Shown: positions 27,647 to 36,556 of the stretch, one piece after another | How positions within the stretch are numbered: position 1 is the stretch's first letter | Layout: each line of letters begins with the position of its first letter | Assembly: GCF_004768545.1 (NCBI RefSeq) | Contig: NZ_CP038636.1 | Coordinates: 372,001 to 436,000 of the forward strand | Length of the DNA: 64,000 nt | Direction of reading: 5' to 3' | Origin: Cupriavidus oxalaticus | GTDB taxonomy: Bacteria > Pseudomonadota > Gammaproteobacteria > Burkholderiales > Burkholderiaceae | Notes under the pieces: model-generated | The model's input: the letters and a program-made list of their open reading frames with translations, nothing else | The model's database searches: none | Told to the model about the DNA's origin: nothing | Program-made: the position numbers and the translations under genes

Positions 27647-28529
27647 GTGGAATCTCATCATCAACGTCGGCCGTTGCGAGAATTGCTACAACTGCGTCAT
27701 TGCCGAGAGGGACGAACACGTCGGAAACGACTTTCCCGGGTATTCGGCACCTGCGTCAGTGTCCGGCGAAAGCACAATCCGCATTCTGCGCCGCGTCGAG
27801 GGTCAGGCACCAATGGTCGAAACGACCTACCTGCCGGTCATGTGCAACCACTGCGACAACGCGCCATGCATGAAGGTCGGTGGTGACGCGATCAGGAAGC
27901 GCAAGGACGGCATCGTCATCATCGACCCTATCAAAGCCAAGGGCCGCAAGGACATTGCCCGTTCCTGCCCCTACAAGGCCATTGTCTGGAACGAGGAGCT
28001 CCAGGTCCCTCAGACCTGGATCTTCGATGCCCATCTGCTCGACAGCGGCTGGCAGCGCCCGCGCTGCCAGCAAGCATGCCCAACCGATGTTTTCGAGGCG
28101 GTGAAGCTTGACGACAACGCCATGGCACAGAAGGCACTCACTGAGGGATTGAAAGTACTGCTGCCTAAGCTGGGCGCGAGGCCGCGAGTCTATTACCGCG
28201 GGCTGGAGCGCTGGGAAGCGTGCTTCATCGGCGGCAGCGTCAGCGTTGAGGTATCTGGCAACGTCGATTGCGTTGCGGGCGCCCAAGTGTCGCTTTATCA
28301 GGAAGACAAGAAGATTGCCGTTACAGAAAGCGACGATTTTGGCGACTTCCGTTTTGGCGGCCTGCCTGGAAAAAGCGGCGCCTATCGCGTTGAAATCCAT
28401 CACAGCGCGGGAAAGGCGCACAGGGACTGCGAACTCCTCGAAAGCGTTTATCTCGGCGGAATCATGCTCGTCCCTACTCATCGCGCCCCCACTGAATGCG
28501 TCACGCAGAAGAGCGGACACCACGGCTGA
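27639..28529 (+). CDS. Fe-S small subunit of the transhydroxylase-type Mo enzyme, with C-terminal Ig-like domain
   Basis: The 296-residue product has a ferredoxin-like N-terminal part with Cys at CENCYNC (13, 16, 19), CNHCDNAPC, SCPYK and RCQQAC, and a C-terminal ~90-residue beta domain (GSVSVEVSGNV onward). That layout matches TthS. Compared with TthS as I remember it, three Cys are absent: the fourth of the first motif (IAER instead of a Cys) and both of a CxxC (WIFDAHLLDS here). These belong to one cluster, so two [4Fe-4S] clusters are expected rather than three. The frame opens to 27579, but ATG 27639 overlaps the large subunit's stop. There is no Tat or Sec leader, so the enzyme is cytoplasmic. 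Confidence 0.87.
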   Translation: MSKWNLIINVGRCENCYNCVIAERDEHVGNDFPGYSAPASVSGESTIRILRRVEGQAPMVETTYLPVMCNHCDNAPCMKVGGDAIRKRKDGIVIIDPIKAKGRKDIARSCPYKAIVWNEELQVPQTWIFDAHLLDSGWQRPRCQQACPTDVFEAVKLDDNAMAQKALTEGLKVLLPKLGARPRVYYRGLERWEACFIGGSVSVEVSGNVDCVAGAQVSLYQEDKKIAVTESDDFGDFRFGGLPGKSGAYRVEIHHSAGKAHRDCELLESVYLGGIMLVPTHRAPTECVTQKSGHHG

Positions 28530-28716
28530 TATAGACGCGCCCGTCACGGAAGCAGCGGGAGTGGGTGAATGCCTGGGCACAACAGCGACGAAGCGCGCCC
28601 AGCAGTCGCCTTCGTGCGTTTCGATGGTATGTGGCTGACCACTGTGGCGGGCCTCGCCAGCTCTCTTTCCACGTGCCTTCCTTACCACCGCTACGACAAC
28701 GAGGAGACATAGCAGC

Positions 28717-29889
28717 ATGAAAGAGCGCCTTCTTACCTGTGCAGCCGTCGGATTTTTTTCCGGCGCAGCCTACGCACAGTCCAGTGTTACGCTGTACGGT
28801 GTCGTTGACACTAATCTCGAATACGTCAATAGAGTTGGATCCGTTCCATTACCCACGAATCTCTATAATGCCGGGGCAGGGCACAGCGTCACCCGAGTGA
28901 ATAGCGGTGGTGTTGCGGGATCCCGCTGGGGCTTGCGTGGAGAGGAGGACCTTGGTGCGGGCATGAAGTCGCTATTCGTACTGGAAAGCGGCATTCAGGC
29001 CGATACAGGGGCCTTGGAATTGAACAACACACTGTTTGACCGACAGGCGTTCGTTGGCTTGCGCAGCGACAAGTTTGGCCAACTGACGTTCGGGCGGCAG
29101 TACACCTCACTCTTTCTTGGGCTGGCCAATTTCATGCCTGCGGCCTACTCGGTTCAGTATGAGCCGATCGGTGTGATAGCCGGTGCGAATTTCCGCGAGA
29201 ACAATACCATCCAGTACGCCGCTGCAGTCGGGCCGGTAACCGCAATTGCGCATTGGTCCTTTGGTGTGGGCATTACTTTGCCGCCTACCAGTCCGTTCGC
29301 TCAGCAAGTCATGGTCGGAGGCAATGGCGAGGTGCCGGGGCGGGCCAGAACTGATACAGGGTATGGTGCAGCACTGATCTATACGCCCGGCGCATTCGGC
29401 TTCACCATCGACTACGATCAGTACAACCCGTCGATCGCCCAAGGCAGCGGTACCAATCGGCGGATAGCGGTCGCTGCGAGCTATACGTTCGATGGCAAGG
29501 CCAAGGTCATGGGTGGGTATCGTTGGGGACAAAACAAGGATCAGAATAGCCTGACAGTCCTGCGCGATGACTATTACTGGTTAGGGGCGAATTATCAATT
29601 GACTCCAGCCGTCGAGCTGACGGTTGAGTATGATTACCAGAATGTCCGGAATCTGTACGGAAACGCTACGGTGGCGAACCCCTGGCAACTGCTCTTCATG
29701 GCGAAATATAGTCTGAGTAAGAGGACAGATTTGTATGTGTCCACTGCCTATACGCGGAACGCCGGATTGATGCTCGAATCGGCGGCGTCTGGCTATGGCG
29801 CGAGCCTTTTACTCAATAATACTTACGCGCCTGCGAACGGGCAAACGTCCATGATCGGCGTTGCCGCAGGTGTTCGCCATATCTTTTAA
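28717..29889 (+). CDS. Gram-negative general porin (Burkholderiales type)
   Basis: The 390-residue product has a Sec signal peptide (MKERLLTCAAVGFFSGAAYA, cleavage before QSS). SSVTLYGVVDTNLEYV follows, the classic start of Neisseria/Burkholderia-type trimeric porins, then GSRWGLRGEEDLG, NNTLFDRQAFVGL and alternating beta strands. It ends with a C-terminal aromatic residue (GVRHIF) needed for outer-membrane insertion. It lies 188 bp after the Mo-enzyme operon in the same direction and may admit its substrate, which is inference. Confidence 0.92.
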   Translation: MKERLLTCAAVGFFSGAAYAQSSVTLYGVVDTNLEYVNRVGSVPLPTNLYNAGAGHSVTRVNSGGVAGSRWGLRGEEDLGAGMKSLFVLESGIQADTGALELNNTLFDRQAFVGLRSDKFGQLTFGRQYTSLFLGLANFMPAAYSVQYEPIGVIAGANFRENNTIQYAAAVGPVTAIAHWSFGVGITLPPTSPFAQQVMVGGNGEVPGRARTDTGYGAALIYTPGAFGFTIDYDQYNPSIAQGSGTNRRIAVAASYTFDGKAKVMGGYRWGQNKDQNSLTVLRDDYYWLGANYQLTPAVELTVEYDYQNVRNLYGNATVANPWQLLFMAKYSLSKRTDLYVSTAYTRNAGLMLESAASGYGASLLLNNTYAPANGQTSMIGVAAGVRHIF

Positions 29890-30374
29890 TACCGCTCAGC
29901 AGTAGAGGCCGGCGATTCCGGCCACCGACTACAACGCCTATCCGTGTCTCAATCGATTCTTTTGCTGCAGTGGACCATGCAGTAGGCAGTGTGGTCGATC
30001 CCTTTCGAAGGTTTCGGTCCTGCGCAATCTTGCCGCAGAGATGACCAATCTCCGACACAACATCCGCGCCCTTCAGGACGATCTGATTGCGTTCAAAGAC
30101 ATCAAGAAGCTGAAGCTCGGGCTGAAATCCTTCAAGCTCGAACCGCGAGTGCCGGACTTCGATCTCATGCCTTTCTAGCGGCGCCTTTACCACCTCGCGG
30201 TTGGGGCCAACACTTGTTGCGCAGTAGCCTGCCTCGGCACCCTCAACGTCCGTTCCTACGCAGCGAGAACAGCTGATTTCCCATAATCAGTGGGTTGACG
30301 GAGATGTGGCGGATACTTCACGAATAGCGGTCAACCCTCGGATTTGACTGACGCCGCGCTGCAGGCCGACCGGC
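29890..30374. other. Intergenic region with a C-terminal gene scrap
   Basis: On the plus strand 29996-30178 reads as an open, charged C-terminus (RNLAAEMTNLRHNIRALQDD then KKLKLGLKSFKLEPRVPDF) ending in TAG. It has no start or upstream body and I do not recognise the family. The rest shows no gene. The porin terminator is not obvious. Confidence 0.35.
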
Positions 30375-30470
30375 CGAGCGCGACGCGGCGCGGGCCGAGA
30401 CCGCGGGCGCGCGGGAGGAGGTGGCCGCGATCTCGGCACAGCTGGTCGAGGCGCGCGCGAGTTCATCAGC
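30375..30470 (+). pseudogene. KfrA-like coiled-coil remnant
   Basis: The frame reads ERDAARAETAGAREEVAAI then SAQLVEARA, an Ala/Glu/Arg-rich coiled coil typical of the C-terminal half of KfrA-type plasmid DNA-binding proteins. The DNA-binding N-terminus is missing and the frame runs into the 3' end of nhaA. It suggests past exchange with a plasmid. Confidence 0.4.
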
Positions 30471-30481
30471 ATTAGCTCTTT

Positions 30482-31897
30482 TCAGTTTGTGGAACTGGCA
30501 GCAGACGCACCGGCGCTATCCTCGGGGACCAATTTCAAGCGTCTTGCGTAGAAGAAACCCCAAGTCAGCCCAATGGTGGCAGCCATCGCGGATGCCAGGA
30601 GCACACCAAGCTTGGCGGCGCCAAGGAGGTTTGCCTCCTCAAAGGCAAGCGTGGCGATGAAGATCGACATCGTGAAACCAATGCCGGCCAGCAGGCCAAC
30701 CAACCATACACCGCGCCACGTCACGTTGGGCGGCAATTGGCACCAGCCCAAGCGCACCGCCAGCCAGCTGACCGACACGATGCCGAGAGGCTTGCCTGCG
30801 ACCAGAGCAACTACAACGCCAAGCATCGCGCCTAGTGAGCCGCCATTCGTGAGATCGACGCCATCAACGCTCACCCCCGCATTTGCCAGGGCAAAGAGCG
30901 GCATAACAATGTAGGCAACCCAGGGGTGAAGCGCTATCTGCACGCGCGTCACGGGCGGCAGCAGCTCCCGCTGTGCCTGACGGAGTTGCTTAAGCGGTGC
31001 CGCGACATGTTCCGGCTGCGGTGCTGGGGCGGTCGCGCGTGCGCGCAGCTCGTTGAGCGCACGCATGGCCATATCCAGCGGCCACTCTCGGGTGCGACCG
31101 GGCAGTACCGGCGTCATCATGCCGAGCACCACGCCAGCGAGCGTCGGGTGGGCGCCGGTTTTCAGCATTCCCAGCCACAGAACGGCACCAGGTATAACGT
31201 ACGCGTAGGCAGTCCCGACGCCAATCCATTGCAGTCCGAGAACCATCAGAATCCCTGCGCCAGCAACGATAAGCCCACCATAGTCCAGCCCGCCCGAGAA
31301 GGCGACCGCGATGATCAGGACGGCGACAATGTCGTCGATAATCGCAAGCGCGAGCAGGAACACCCGGACGTTGCCGGGAATGGACTTGCCGAGTAGCGCG
31401 AGCACGCCGACGGCAAAGGCAATGTCGGTGGCGGTCGGCACCGCCCAACCCTGGCGCTGGGGCATCTCTGCATTCATCGCGAGATAGATCAACGCGGGAA
31501 CAAGCACGCCACCGAGCGCCGCTGCCATTGGCAGGGCCGAAAGTCGCACGTTCGCCAGCGCCCCCTCATGGATCTCGCGCCGAATTTCCATTCCCACGAC
31601 GAGGAAGAAGATCGTCATGAGTGCGTCGTTGATCCAGAAATGCAGGGGCTGCGACACGATGAGGCTGCCCACGCCGAACGAGATCGGCGTGTGCCACAGA
31701 GCGTGGTAACTATCGCCGGCTGATGAATTCGCCCAGAGCAGCGCGATCCCGGCAGCGGCCAGCAGGACAATGCCGCTGACGGCTTCGATATGGAGAAAGT
31801 GCTCGAGCGCCGAGAAGGCCTTTTCAGCCAAGACCTGCGCGCGCGGCAACGGCTGCTGTGGTGGGGGAGGTGGAGGTGGAGGTGGGAGTCGGTCCAC
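30482..31897 (-). CDS. nhaA: Na+/H+ antiporter NhaA
   Basis: The 471-residue product has ~12 membrane helices and the NhaA signatures: [20 protein letters not shown] (Asp158) and [16 protein letters not shown] with the paired Asp188-Asp189, equivalent to E. coli Asp163-Asp164, which bind Na+ and H+. It exports Na+ in exchange for protons across the inner membrane. It is ~80 residues longer than E. coli NhaA, partly from an odd N-terminus with nine consecutive prolines (residues 5-13) encoded by a GGT/GGA-type simple repeat, and partly from a loop near residue 300. It begins the stress island. Confidence 0.92.
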   Translation of the reverse strand: MDRLPPPPPPPPPQQPLPRAQVLAEKAFSALEHFLHIEAVSGIVLLAAAGIALLWANSSAGDSYHALWHTPISFGVGSLIVSQPLHFWINDALMTIFFLVVGMEIRREIHEGALANVRLSALPMAAALGGVLVPALIYLAMNAEMPQRQGWAVPTATDIAFAVGVLALLGKSIPGNVRVFLLALAIIDDIVAVLIIAVAFSGGLDYGGLIVAGAGILMVLGLQWIGVGTAYAYVIPGAVLWLGMLKTGAHPTLAGVVLGMMTPVLPGRTREWPLDMAMRALNELRARATAPAPQPEHVAAPLKQLRQAQRELLPPVTRVQIALHPWVAYIVMPLFALANAGVSVDGVDLTNGGSLGAMLGVVVALVAGKPLGIVSVSWLAVRLGWCQLPPNVTWRGVWLVGLLAGIGFTMSIFIATLAFEEANLLGAAKLGVLLASAMAATIGLTWGFFYARRLKLVPEDSAGASAASSTN

Positions 31898-31980
31898 GGT
31901 CGTAGCGAATCAGCGTTGGCGGCCCGACCAACGCATCGACCTGTCTCACTGCGACGCCGCAGTGCCGACACCCTGCGGCG

Positions 31981-32010
31981 ATTGTACAGAGAGATTCAAG
32001 TGGGATACAA
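31981..32010 (-). promoter_or_regulatory. Candidate nhaA promoter
   Basis: On the minus strand, TTGTAT (32005-32010), an 18-bp spacer and TACAAT (31981-31986) form a plausible sigma-70 promoter 83 bp upstream of the nhaA start. The rest of the 31898-32382 intergenic stretch shows no gene. Confidence 0.4.
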
Positions 32011-32382
32011 GCGCTTATACTGCCTAGTCAGCGAGCGCCCCAAGGCTGAAGAGCTCGTCCGCAAAGCCACTCCCGAATGACGGGGTCGGCCCTGCGGGCA
32101 TTGGCCGGACACTGGGACCAAGCGACCCCAACGCGCGCCTGCGGCCGACAGCTTTGTGCAACGAGCGCCGGCGGCACTGAAAAACTAAAAAACCCCGGCT
32201 TGCGTTCCCAAGGCATGGGCCGCCTGCTTCAGGTGCAACTTCGGCAGTACCGTCCACGTGCATACTTTGCCCTGCCGAACAGACGTTGGGTGTCGCTTCG
32301 CCTACACTGAAAGTGTTGCCACATTGGCGTGGGTCCTGCCATTCGCGTGTAATAGGAATCAGTCAACAAGGGAGCCCAGATC

Positions 32383-33162
32383 ATGGTGTCCGAGATCGCG
32401 GCCGCCGGCGTCTTTTTCCTGGTCGCGGTGGTCATCATCTCCGCCTTCCGCGTCTTGCGCGAGTACGAGCGCGGTGTCGTATTTATGCTGGGGCGCTTCT
32501 GGAAGGCCAAGGGGCCGGGTCTTGTGCTGGTTCTGCCGGCAATCCAGCAGATGGTGCGGGTCGACCTTCGGACGGTGGTGATGGACGTGCCAGCGCAGGA
32601 TCTGATTTCGCATGACAACGTCTCGGTAAAGGTTAATGCCGTGGTGTACTTTCGCGTGGTGGATCCGGAGCGTGCCATCATCCAAGTTGCGAACTTCCGC
32701 GAAGCCACAAGCCAGCTTGCGCAGACCACTCTCCGATCGATATTGGGCAAGCATGAGCTTGATGAGATGCTGGCCGAGCGAGAAAGGCTCAATCTCGACC
32801 TTCAGGCTGTACTTGATCTCCAGACCGATGCCTGGGGTATCAAGATCTCAAGCGTGGAGATCAAGCGCGTTGATCTCGATGAATCCATGGTGCGTGCCAT
32901 TGCCCGACAAGCCGAAGCCGAGCGCGAGCGGCGAGCGAAGGTCATTCACGCGGAAGGCGAGATGCAAGCCTCGCTCAAGCTGCTGGCGGCATCGCAGATA
33001 CTAGCAAAGGAGCCGGCCGCGATGCAGCTGCGGCTCATGCAGACCCTGACGCAGATCGCGGGCGACCGGGAGTCCACCATCGTCTTCCCGCTTCCGATCG
33101 ACGTTCTCAACGGCCCGTCACCTGAGCGGGTGGAGCAGGCCGCAAGCAGGAAGGGAACATAG
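32383..33162 (+). CDS. Slipin/stomatin-family SPFH (band 7) membrane protein
   Basis: The 259-residue product has one N-terminal membrane segment ([18 protein letters not shown]) and the SPFH domain of slipins ([28 protein letters not shown], then [13 protein letters not shown], then [16 protein letters not shown]). It is followed by the Ala/Glu-rich helical region ([21 protein letters not shown]). Such proteins oligomerise at the inner membrane and organise microdomains or control proteases. No NfeD partner gene is adjacent. It lies divergently from nhaA in an ion-stress context. Confidence 0.9.
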   Translation: MVSEIAAAGVFFLVAVVIISAFRVLREYERGVVFMLGRFWKAKGPGLVLVLPAIQQMVRVDLRTVVMDVPAQDLISHDNVSVKVNAVVYFRVVDPERAIIQVANFREATSQLAQTTLRSILGKHELDEMLAERERLNLDLQAVLDLQTDAWGIKISSVEIKRVDLDESMVRAIARQAEAERERRAKVIHAEGEMQASLKLLAASQILAKEPAAMQLRLMQTLTQIAGDRESTIVFPLPIDVLNGPSPERVEQAASRKGT

Positions 33163-33284
33163 AATCTGACGATCAAGTCCCGCAGTTCGGGAGATCACCA
33201 TACTCACGGCATTCCTCCCTTACAGCAGTTATTGTTGCGCTCAGAGGGCCGTTTTCCTTGTGCTCACAATCGGAGATGCGCAGT

Positions 33285-35126
33285 TCAACGTTGATGAACA
33301 TACGTCCCAGGGGCATCAGCCAGAATCGGTAAGCCGCGCCCAGGCGCCCCCATTGCCGGTGGCGGGACGCGCTGGCGCGACGACCGGGCTTCCAGCCACT
33401 CGACCCATGCCGGCCACCAGGAGCCTTCGCGGAGTCCAGCACGCTCGAGCCACCGGTCTGCGTGAAGGCACGGGTCTTCCGCCTTCTTGTGCGCGAGCCA
33501 GTAGCGCCGTCCCGGATGCCCGGGTTCGCTGACGATACCGGCGTTGTGACCGCCGCTGGTCAACACAAACGTGACGTCGGTGTCACTCAAGTAGTGGATC
33601 TTGTAGACCGACGGCCATGGCGCGATGTGATCCCATTCTGTGCCGACCGCGAAAATCGGCGCCCGGATGTTCTGGATTGCAACCGGATGTTCGTCTACCA
33701 CATACCTGCCGGCGGCAAGGTCGCCGTTTAGGAAGAGCGACCTCAGATACTCCGAATGCATGCGGTAGGGAAGGCGGGTCGCGTCCGCGTTCCAGGCAAT
33801 GAGGGCGTTCATCGGGGGCGGCTCACCCATTAGGTAATGGCGAAGCATGCGCGACCAGATGAGGTCGTTCGAGCGCAGTAGCTGGAAGGCCCCCGCCATA
33901 TGGAAGGCCGGAAGGTATCCCCGTTGCCACATCAGGCCCTCCAGTGACTCGACCTGGCTGTGATCGATGAAAAGTTCGAGTTCTCCCGGCTCGCTGAAAT
34001 CGGTCTGGGCGGCGAGCAGTGTCACAGAGGCGAGCCGCTCGTCCTCCACATGCGCCATGGCCGCCGCGGCAATCGACAACAGCGTGCCCCCGAGGCAGTA
34101 GCCGATTGCATGGATCTTGCTTTTCGGCACGATGGGGCCAATGGCCCCGAGTGCCGCCATGACGCCGAGGCGGCGATAGTCATCCAAGCCGAGATTGCGA
34201 TCAACGGCGGTGACGTTGCGCCAGGAGATGCAGAAAACCGTGAACCCTTTGCCAACGAGGTAGCGGATCAGCGAGTTTTCCGGCGACAGATCAAGAATGT
34301 AGAACTTCATGATCCAGGCCGGAACGATCAGTAGTGGCTCCGCGTAGACACTCTCGGTCGACGGCGTGTACTGGATGAGTTCGATCAGGTGATTCCGGTA
34401 GACGACCTTGCCCGGCGTGATCGCGACGTCTTCGCCAACCCGGAAGTTCTCGGTCCCGGCGGGTGGCTCGCTGTTCAGGTTCCGACTGAGGTCCTCAATG
34501 AAACACTGGATTCCGTCGACGAAGCTCCGCCCCCCGGTCTGCAGAGACCGATTAATCACTTCCGGATTGGTAAAGATGCAATTCGACGGGGAAAAGACAT
34601 CCAGCACTTGCCGCGTGGAGAACGAGACGACATTCTCGTGGTGCGGCGAGACCCCGGGCACATCATGTGTGGCGGTGTGCCACCATTGCTGCGTAAGGAG
34701 AAATGCTTGATACCAGAGCACGAATGGCAGTTCTTGCCAGGCTTCGGCACGAAACCGCGTGTCGCCCGGAAGTGGCTCGATGCAGTTGGATGTCTTATTC
34801 TCAGTCAATGCCCGGCGGACGGCATATGCTGCCAATCGGCCCAACTTCTTCCACGCCTTGTTGACAAGCTCCGCTTGTTTTCCCGGAGAACGGGAAAGAT
34901 GAACCAGCCAATCGGAATAGGCAAGCCACAACGCAGTTGGTGAGATGCCGCCCGTCGCATTCGCTGCCATGGCGGCAGCAACCCGGTCGATGGCGCGAAA
35001 CAGCTCGAACCCACCCGGCTCGTCGAGATGCGTGGCAAGCGCGTTCAGAGCCGCCGGCCTCGAATCGGATCCCTGAGGGCGGCTGAGTTCCGGGCCCGTC
35101 CTCCCCACTGCCTGTGCATTCTTCAT
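33285..35126 (-). CDS. phaC: Poly(3-hydroxyalkanoate) synthase
   Basis: From MKNAQAVG the product is 613 residues, close to class I synthases. It has the PhaC N-terminal region, PLLIVPAWIMKFYILDLSP, the lipase-like box GYCLGG with nucleophile Cys344, Asp in VGTEWDHIAP and His in SGGHNAGIV. It polymerises hydroxyacyl-CoA into PHA on cytoplasmic granules. The ATG at 35126 follows GGGAGGTG; the longer frame to 35309 lacks homology. It is not next to phaA/phaB, so it is a secondary synthase, of the kind often found with stress genes. A possible FNR/Anr box lies upstream. Confidence 0.9.
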   Translation of the reverse strand: MKNAQAVGRTGPELSRPQGSDSRPAALNALATHLDEPGGFELFRAIDRVAAAMAANATGGISPTALWLAYSDWLVHLSRSPGKQAELVNKAWKKLGRLAAYAVRRALTENKTSNCIEPLPGDTRFRAEAWQELPFVLWYQAFLLTQQWWHTATHDVPGVSPHHENVVSFSTRQVLDVFSPSNCIFTNPEVINRSLQTGGRSFVDGIQCFIEDLSRNLNSEPPAGTENFRVGEDVAITPGKVVYRNHLIELIQYTPSTESVYAEPLLIVPAWIMKFYILDLSPENSLIRYLVGKGFTVFCISWRNVTAVDRNLGLDDYRRLGVMAALGAIGPIVPKSKIHAIGYCLGGTLLSIAAAAMAHVEDERLASVTLLAAQTDFSEPGELELFIDHSQVESLEGLMWQRGYLPAFHMAGAFQLLRSNDLIWSRMLRHYLMGEPPPMNALIAWNADATRLPYRMHSEYLRSLFLNGDLAAGRYVVDEHPVAIQNIRAPIFAVGTEWDHIAPWPSVYKIHYLSDTDVTFVLTSGGHNAGIVSEPGHPGRRYWLAHKKAEDPCLHADRWLERAGLREGSWWPAWVEWLEARSSRQRVPPPAMGAPGRGLPILADAPGTYVHQR

Positions 35127-35220
35127 CGGGCACCTCCCAACAAAGGTATGAGTGCAGCTTAGGAACAACGCATGGTGTCTGGAAAGGACTGTTTCGCGAA
35201 TCCAGCGCCCACCAGCATTC

Positions 35221-35234
35221 TTGCTGGGGATCAA
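35221..35234. promoter_or_regulatory. Candidate FNR/Anr-type box between phaC and the phaZ remnant
   Basis: TTGCTGGGGATCAA matches the FNR/Anr consensus TTGAT-N4-ATCAA with one mismatch. It lies 95 bp upstream of phaC in a divergent intergenic region. The neighbouring stress proteins are often Anr-controlled in other proteobacteria. A single site with one mismatch can occur by chance. Confidence 0.35.
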
Positions 35235-35307
35235 GGGCGATGCGGGTACGTAAGCTAATGTAGTTAAAAAGCGATCGGCCAGCACCCTCGCCCGACGGAG
35301 GGAATCC

Positions 35308-35870
35308 ATGGATATAGGCAGGCAGCGCCCACATCAAGCCCTGTTCACCCCGCCCGCCCTATGGAGCGGATGGATTCACTCGACGGGTTTGGGCGACGTT
35401 TATGTCTCCGACTGGGTGAATGCCAGGGACATTCAACGGACAGCGGGAGATTTGCATCTGGACGATGTTGTGCTGACATTGCAGCATTTCATGGTGGGGC
35501 TGAAGCCTGCGGAGCTGGACGTGCTCGCAGTCTGCCAGGCGACTGTACCAGCCCTTGCCGCGGCGGCGCGCCTGGTTGGGGCAGGCTATCCTGAGCCGCG
35601 CTCATTGGTGTTGCTAGGCGGCCCCATTGATCCATGCTGTAATCCGACCCCCGCTGACCCGCATGGCTGGAAGCCTGCCTCCAAGCTGGCTCGACGCACT
35701 GGGGACGCATATCGTGTCCTCGGGGTACCGGGGCGCGGATCGGCGAGTCTATCCGGCCGTCCACGACTGGCTGGTAAACACCCCAAATCAGCCTTGGCCC
35801 GGGCGCAGTGCATGCCCGCTGCCGGCACGATTTCTTACGCAAGTTGTTTCCGGATGAACAGGAGGGTGTG
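35308..35870 (+). pseudogene. Intracellular PHB depolymerase (PhaZ) remnant
   Basis: The frame 35308-35871 reads DVYVSDWVNARDIQRTAGDLHLDD, then AVCQATVPALAAAARLVGAGYPEPRSLVLLGGPID with CNPT after it. These are the conserved D-x-Y-I-T-D-W-x-N-A-R and AVCQ (catalytic-Cys) blocks of intracellular PHB depolymerases. The N-terminal ~130 residues are missing. After ~35650 the frame loses similarity, and another frame carries YRGADRRVYPAV, so there is at least one frameshift. The C-terminal catalytic Asp and His regions are absent. It runs divergently from phaC. Confidence 0.7.
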
Positions 35871-36311
35871 ATGACCGTAGTTGTACTCCCGACCGATGGT
35901 TCATCTTTCAGCGCTGCAGCGGCACGGAGGCTGCTTCTCCCCGGCCTTTTCGAGCGGCCCCTGGCGGTGCATATGGTTCACGCATCGCCGGAAATTGTGG
36001 GAAGGCCGCAGGCTTACTTCTCGAAGGAGCAGATCGACCAATGGGCCGACGAGGCAGCGGAGGAAGCCTTCGCTGCCATGCGTCCGCTACTCCAATCGGC
36101 AGATGTCATCGTGACAGAGCATCGCCGCACGGGTGAACCTGCCGAAGTCATTGTGGAACTCGCCCGCGCCTGTGGGGCAGATGCAATCGTGATGGGTACC
36201 CATGGCCGAGGTGCATTCCTGGCAGCGGTATTGGGCTCGGTCGCCTCACGCGTAGTGGCGACAGCAACGGTTCCGATTTTGCTGGTGCCGAAGAAAGTCG
36301 AAAGCTCTTAA
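35871..36311 (+). CDS. Universal stress protein (UspA family)
   Basis: The 146-residue product opens MTVVVLPTDGSSFSAAAARR (strand 1 and phosphate-binding loop). It ends with the ATP-binding signature GADAIVMGTHGRGAFLAAVLGSVASRVVATATVPILLV, matching G-x2-G-x9-G-S/T. It is a small cytoplasmic nucleotide-binding protein made under stress. AGGAGG precedes the ATG. It follows the phaZ remnant and precedes the cation ATPase. Confidence 0.92.
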   Translation: MTVVVLPTDGSSFSAAAARRLLLPGLFERPLAVHMVHASPEIVGRPQAYFSKEQIDQWADEAAEEAFAAMRPLLQSADVIVTEHRRTGEPAEVIVELARACGADAIVMGTHGRGAFLAAVLGSVASRVVATATVPILLVPKKVESS

Positions 36312-36556
36312 GAATGCCGACTTGAGTCTTCGAGCCCCCCGCAGTCATTCGTGTCGAAGGATGACGGCAAGAGTTTGATGCCGGGCGCTCGTCCGCCGCT
36401 CCATTGTGGTCGGGCGGACCGAAATGTCGTTCAAACGGTCGGCCAGGAGCCAGCGATGAAATGATCCCCACTTCACTTCGAGGCAATGCGTGGGCGCCGC
36501 GCCTGCCATGAAAGCTAGCGGCAAGCGACACCGAAAAAGAAGCAAAAAGGACTGTC

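Noticed and set aside
35308..35871. Second intact PHA-related gene
   Set aside because: Similarity to PHB depolymerase stops mid-frame, the N-terminus is missing and the C-terminal catalytic residues are absent, so it is listed as a pseudogene.
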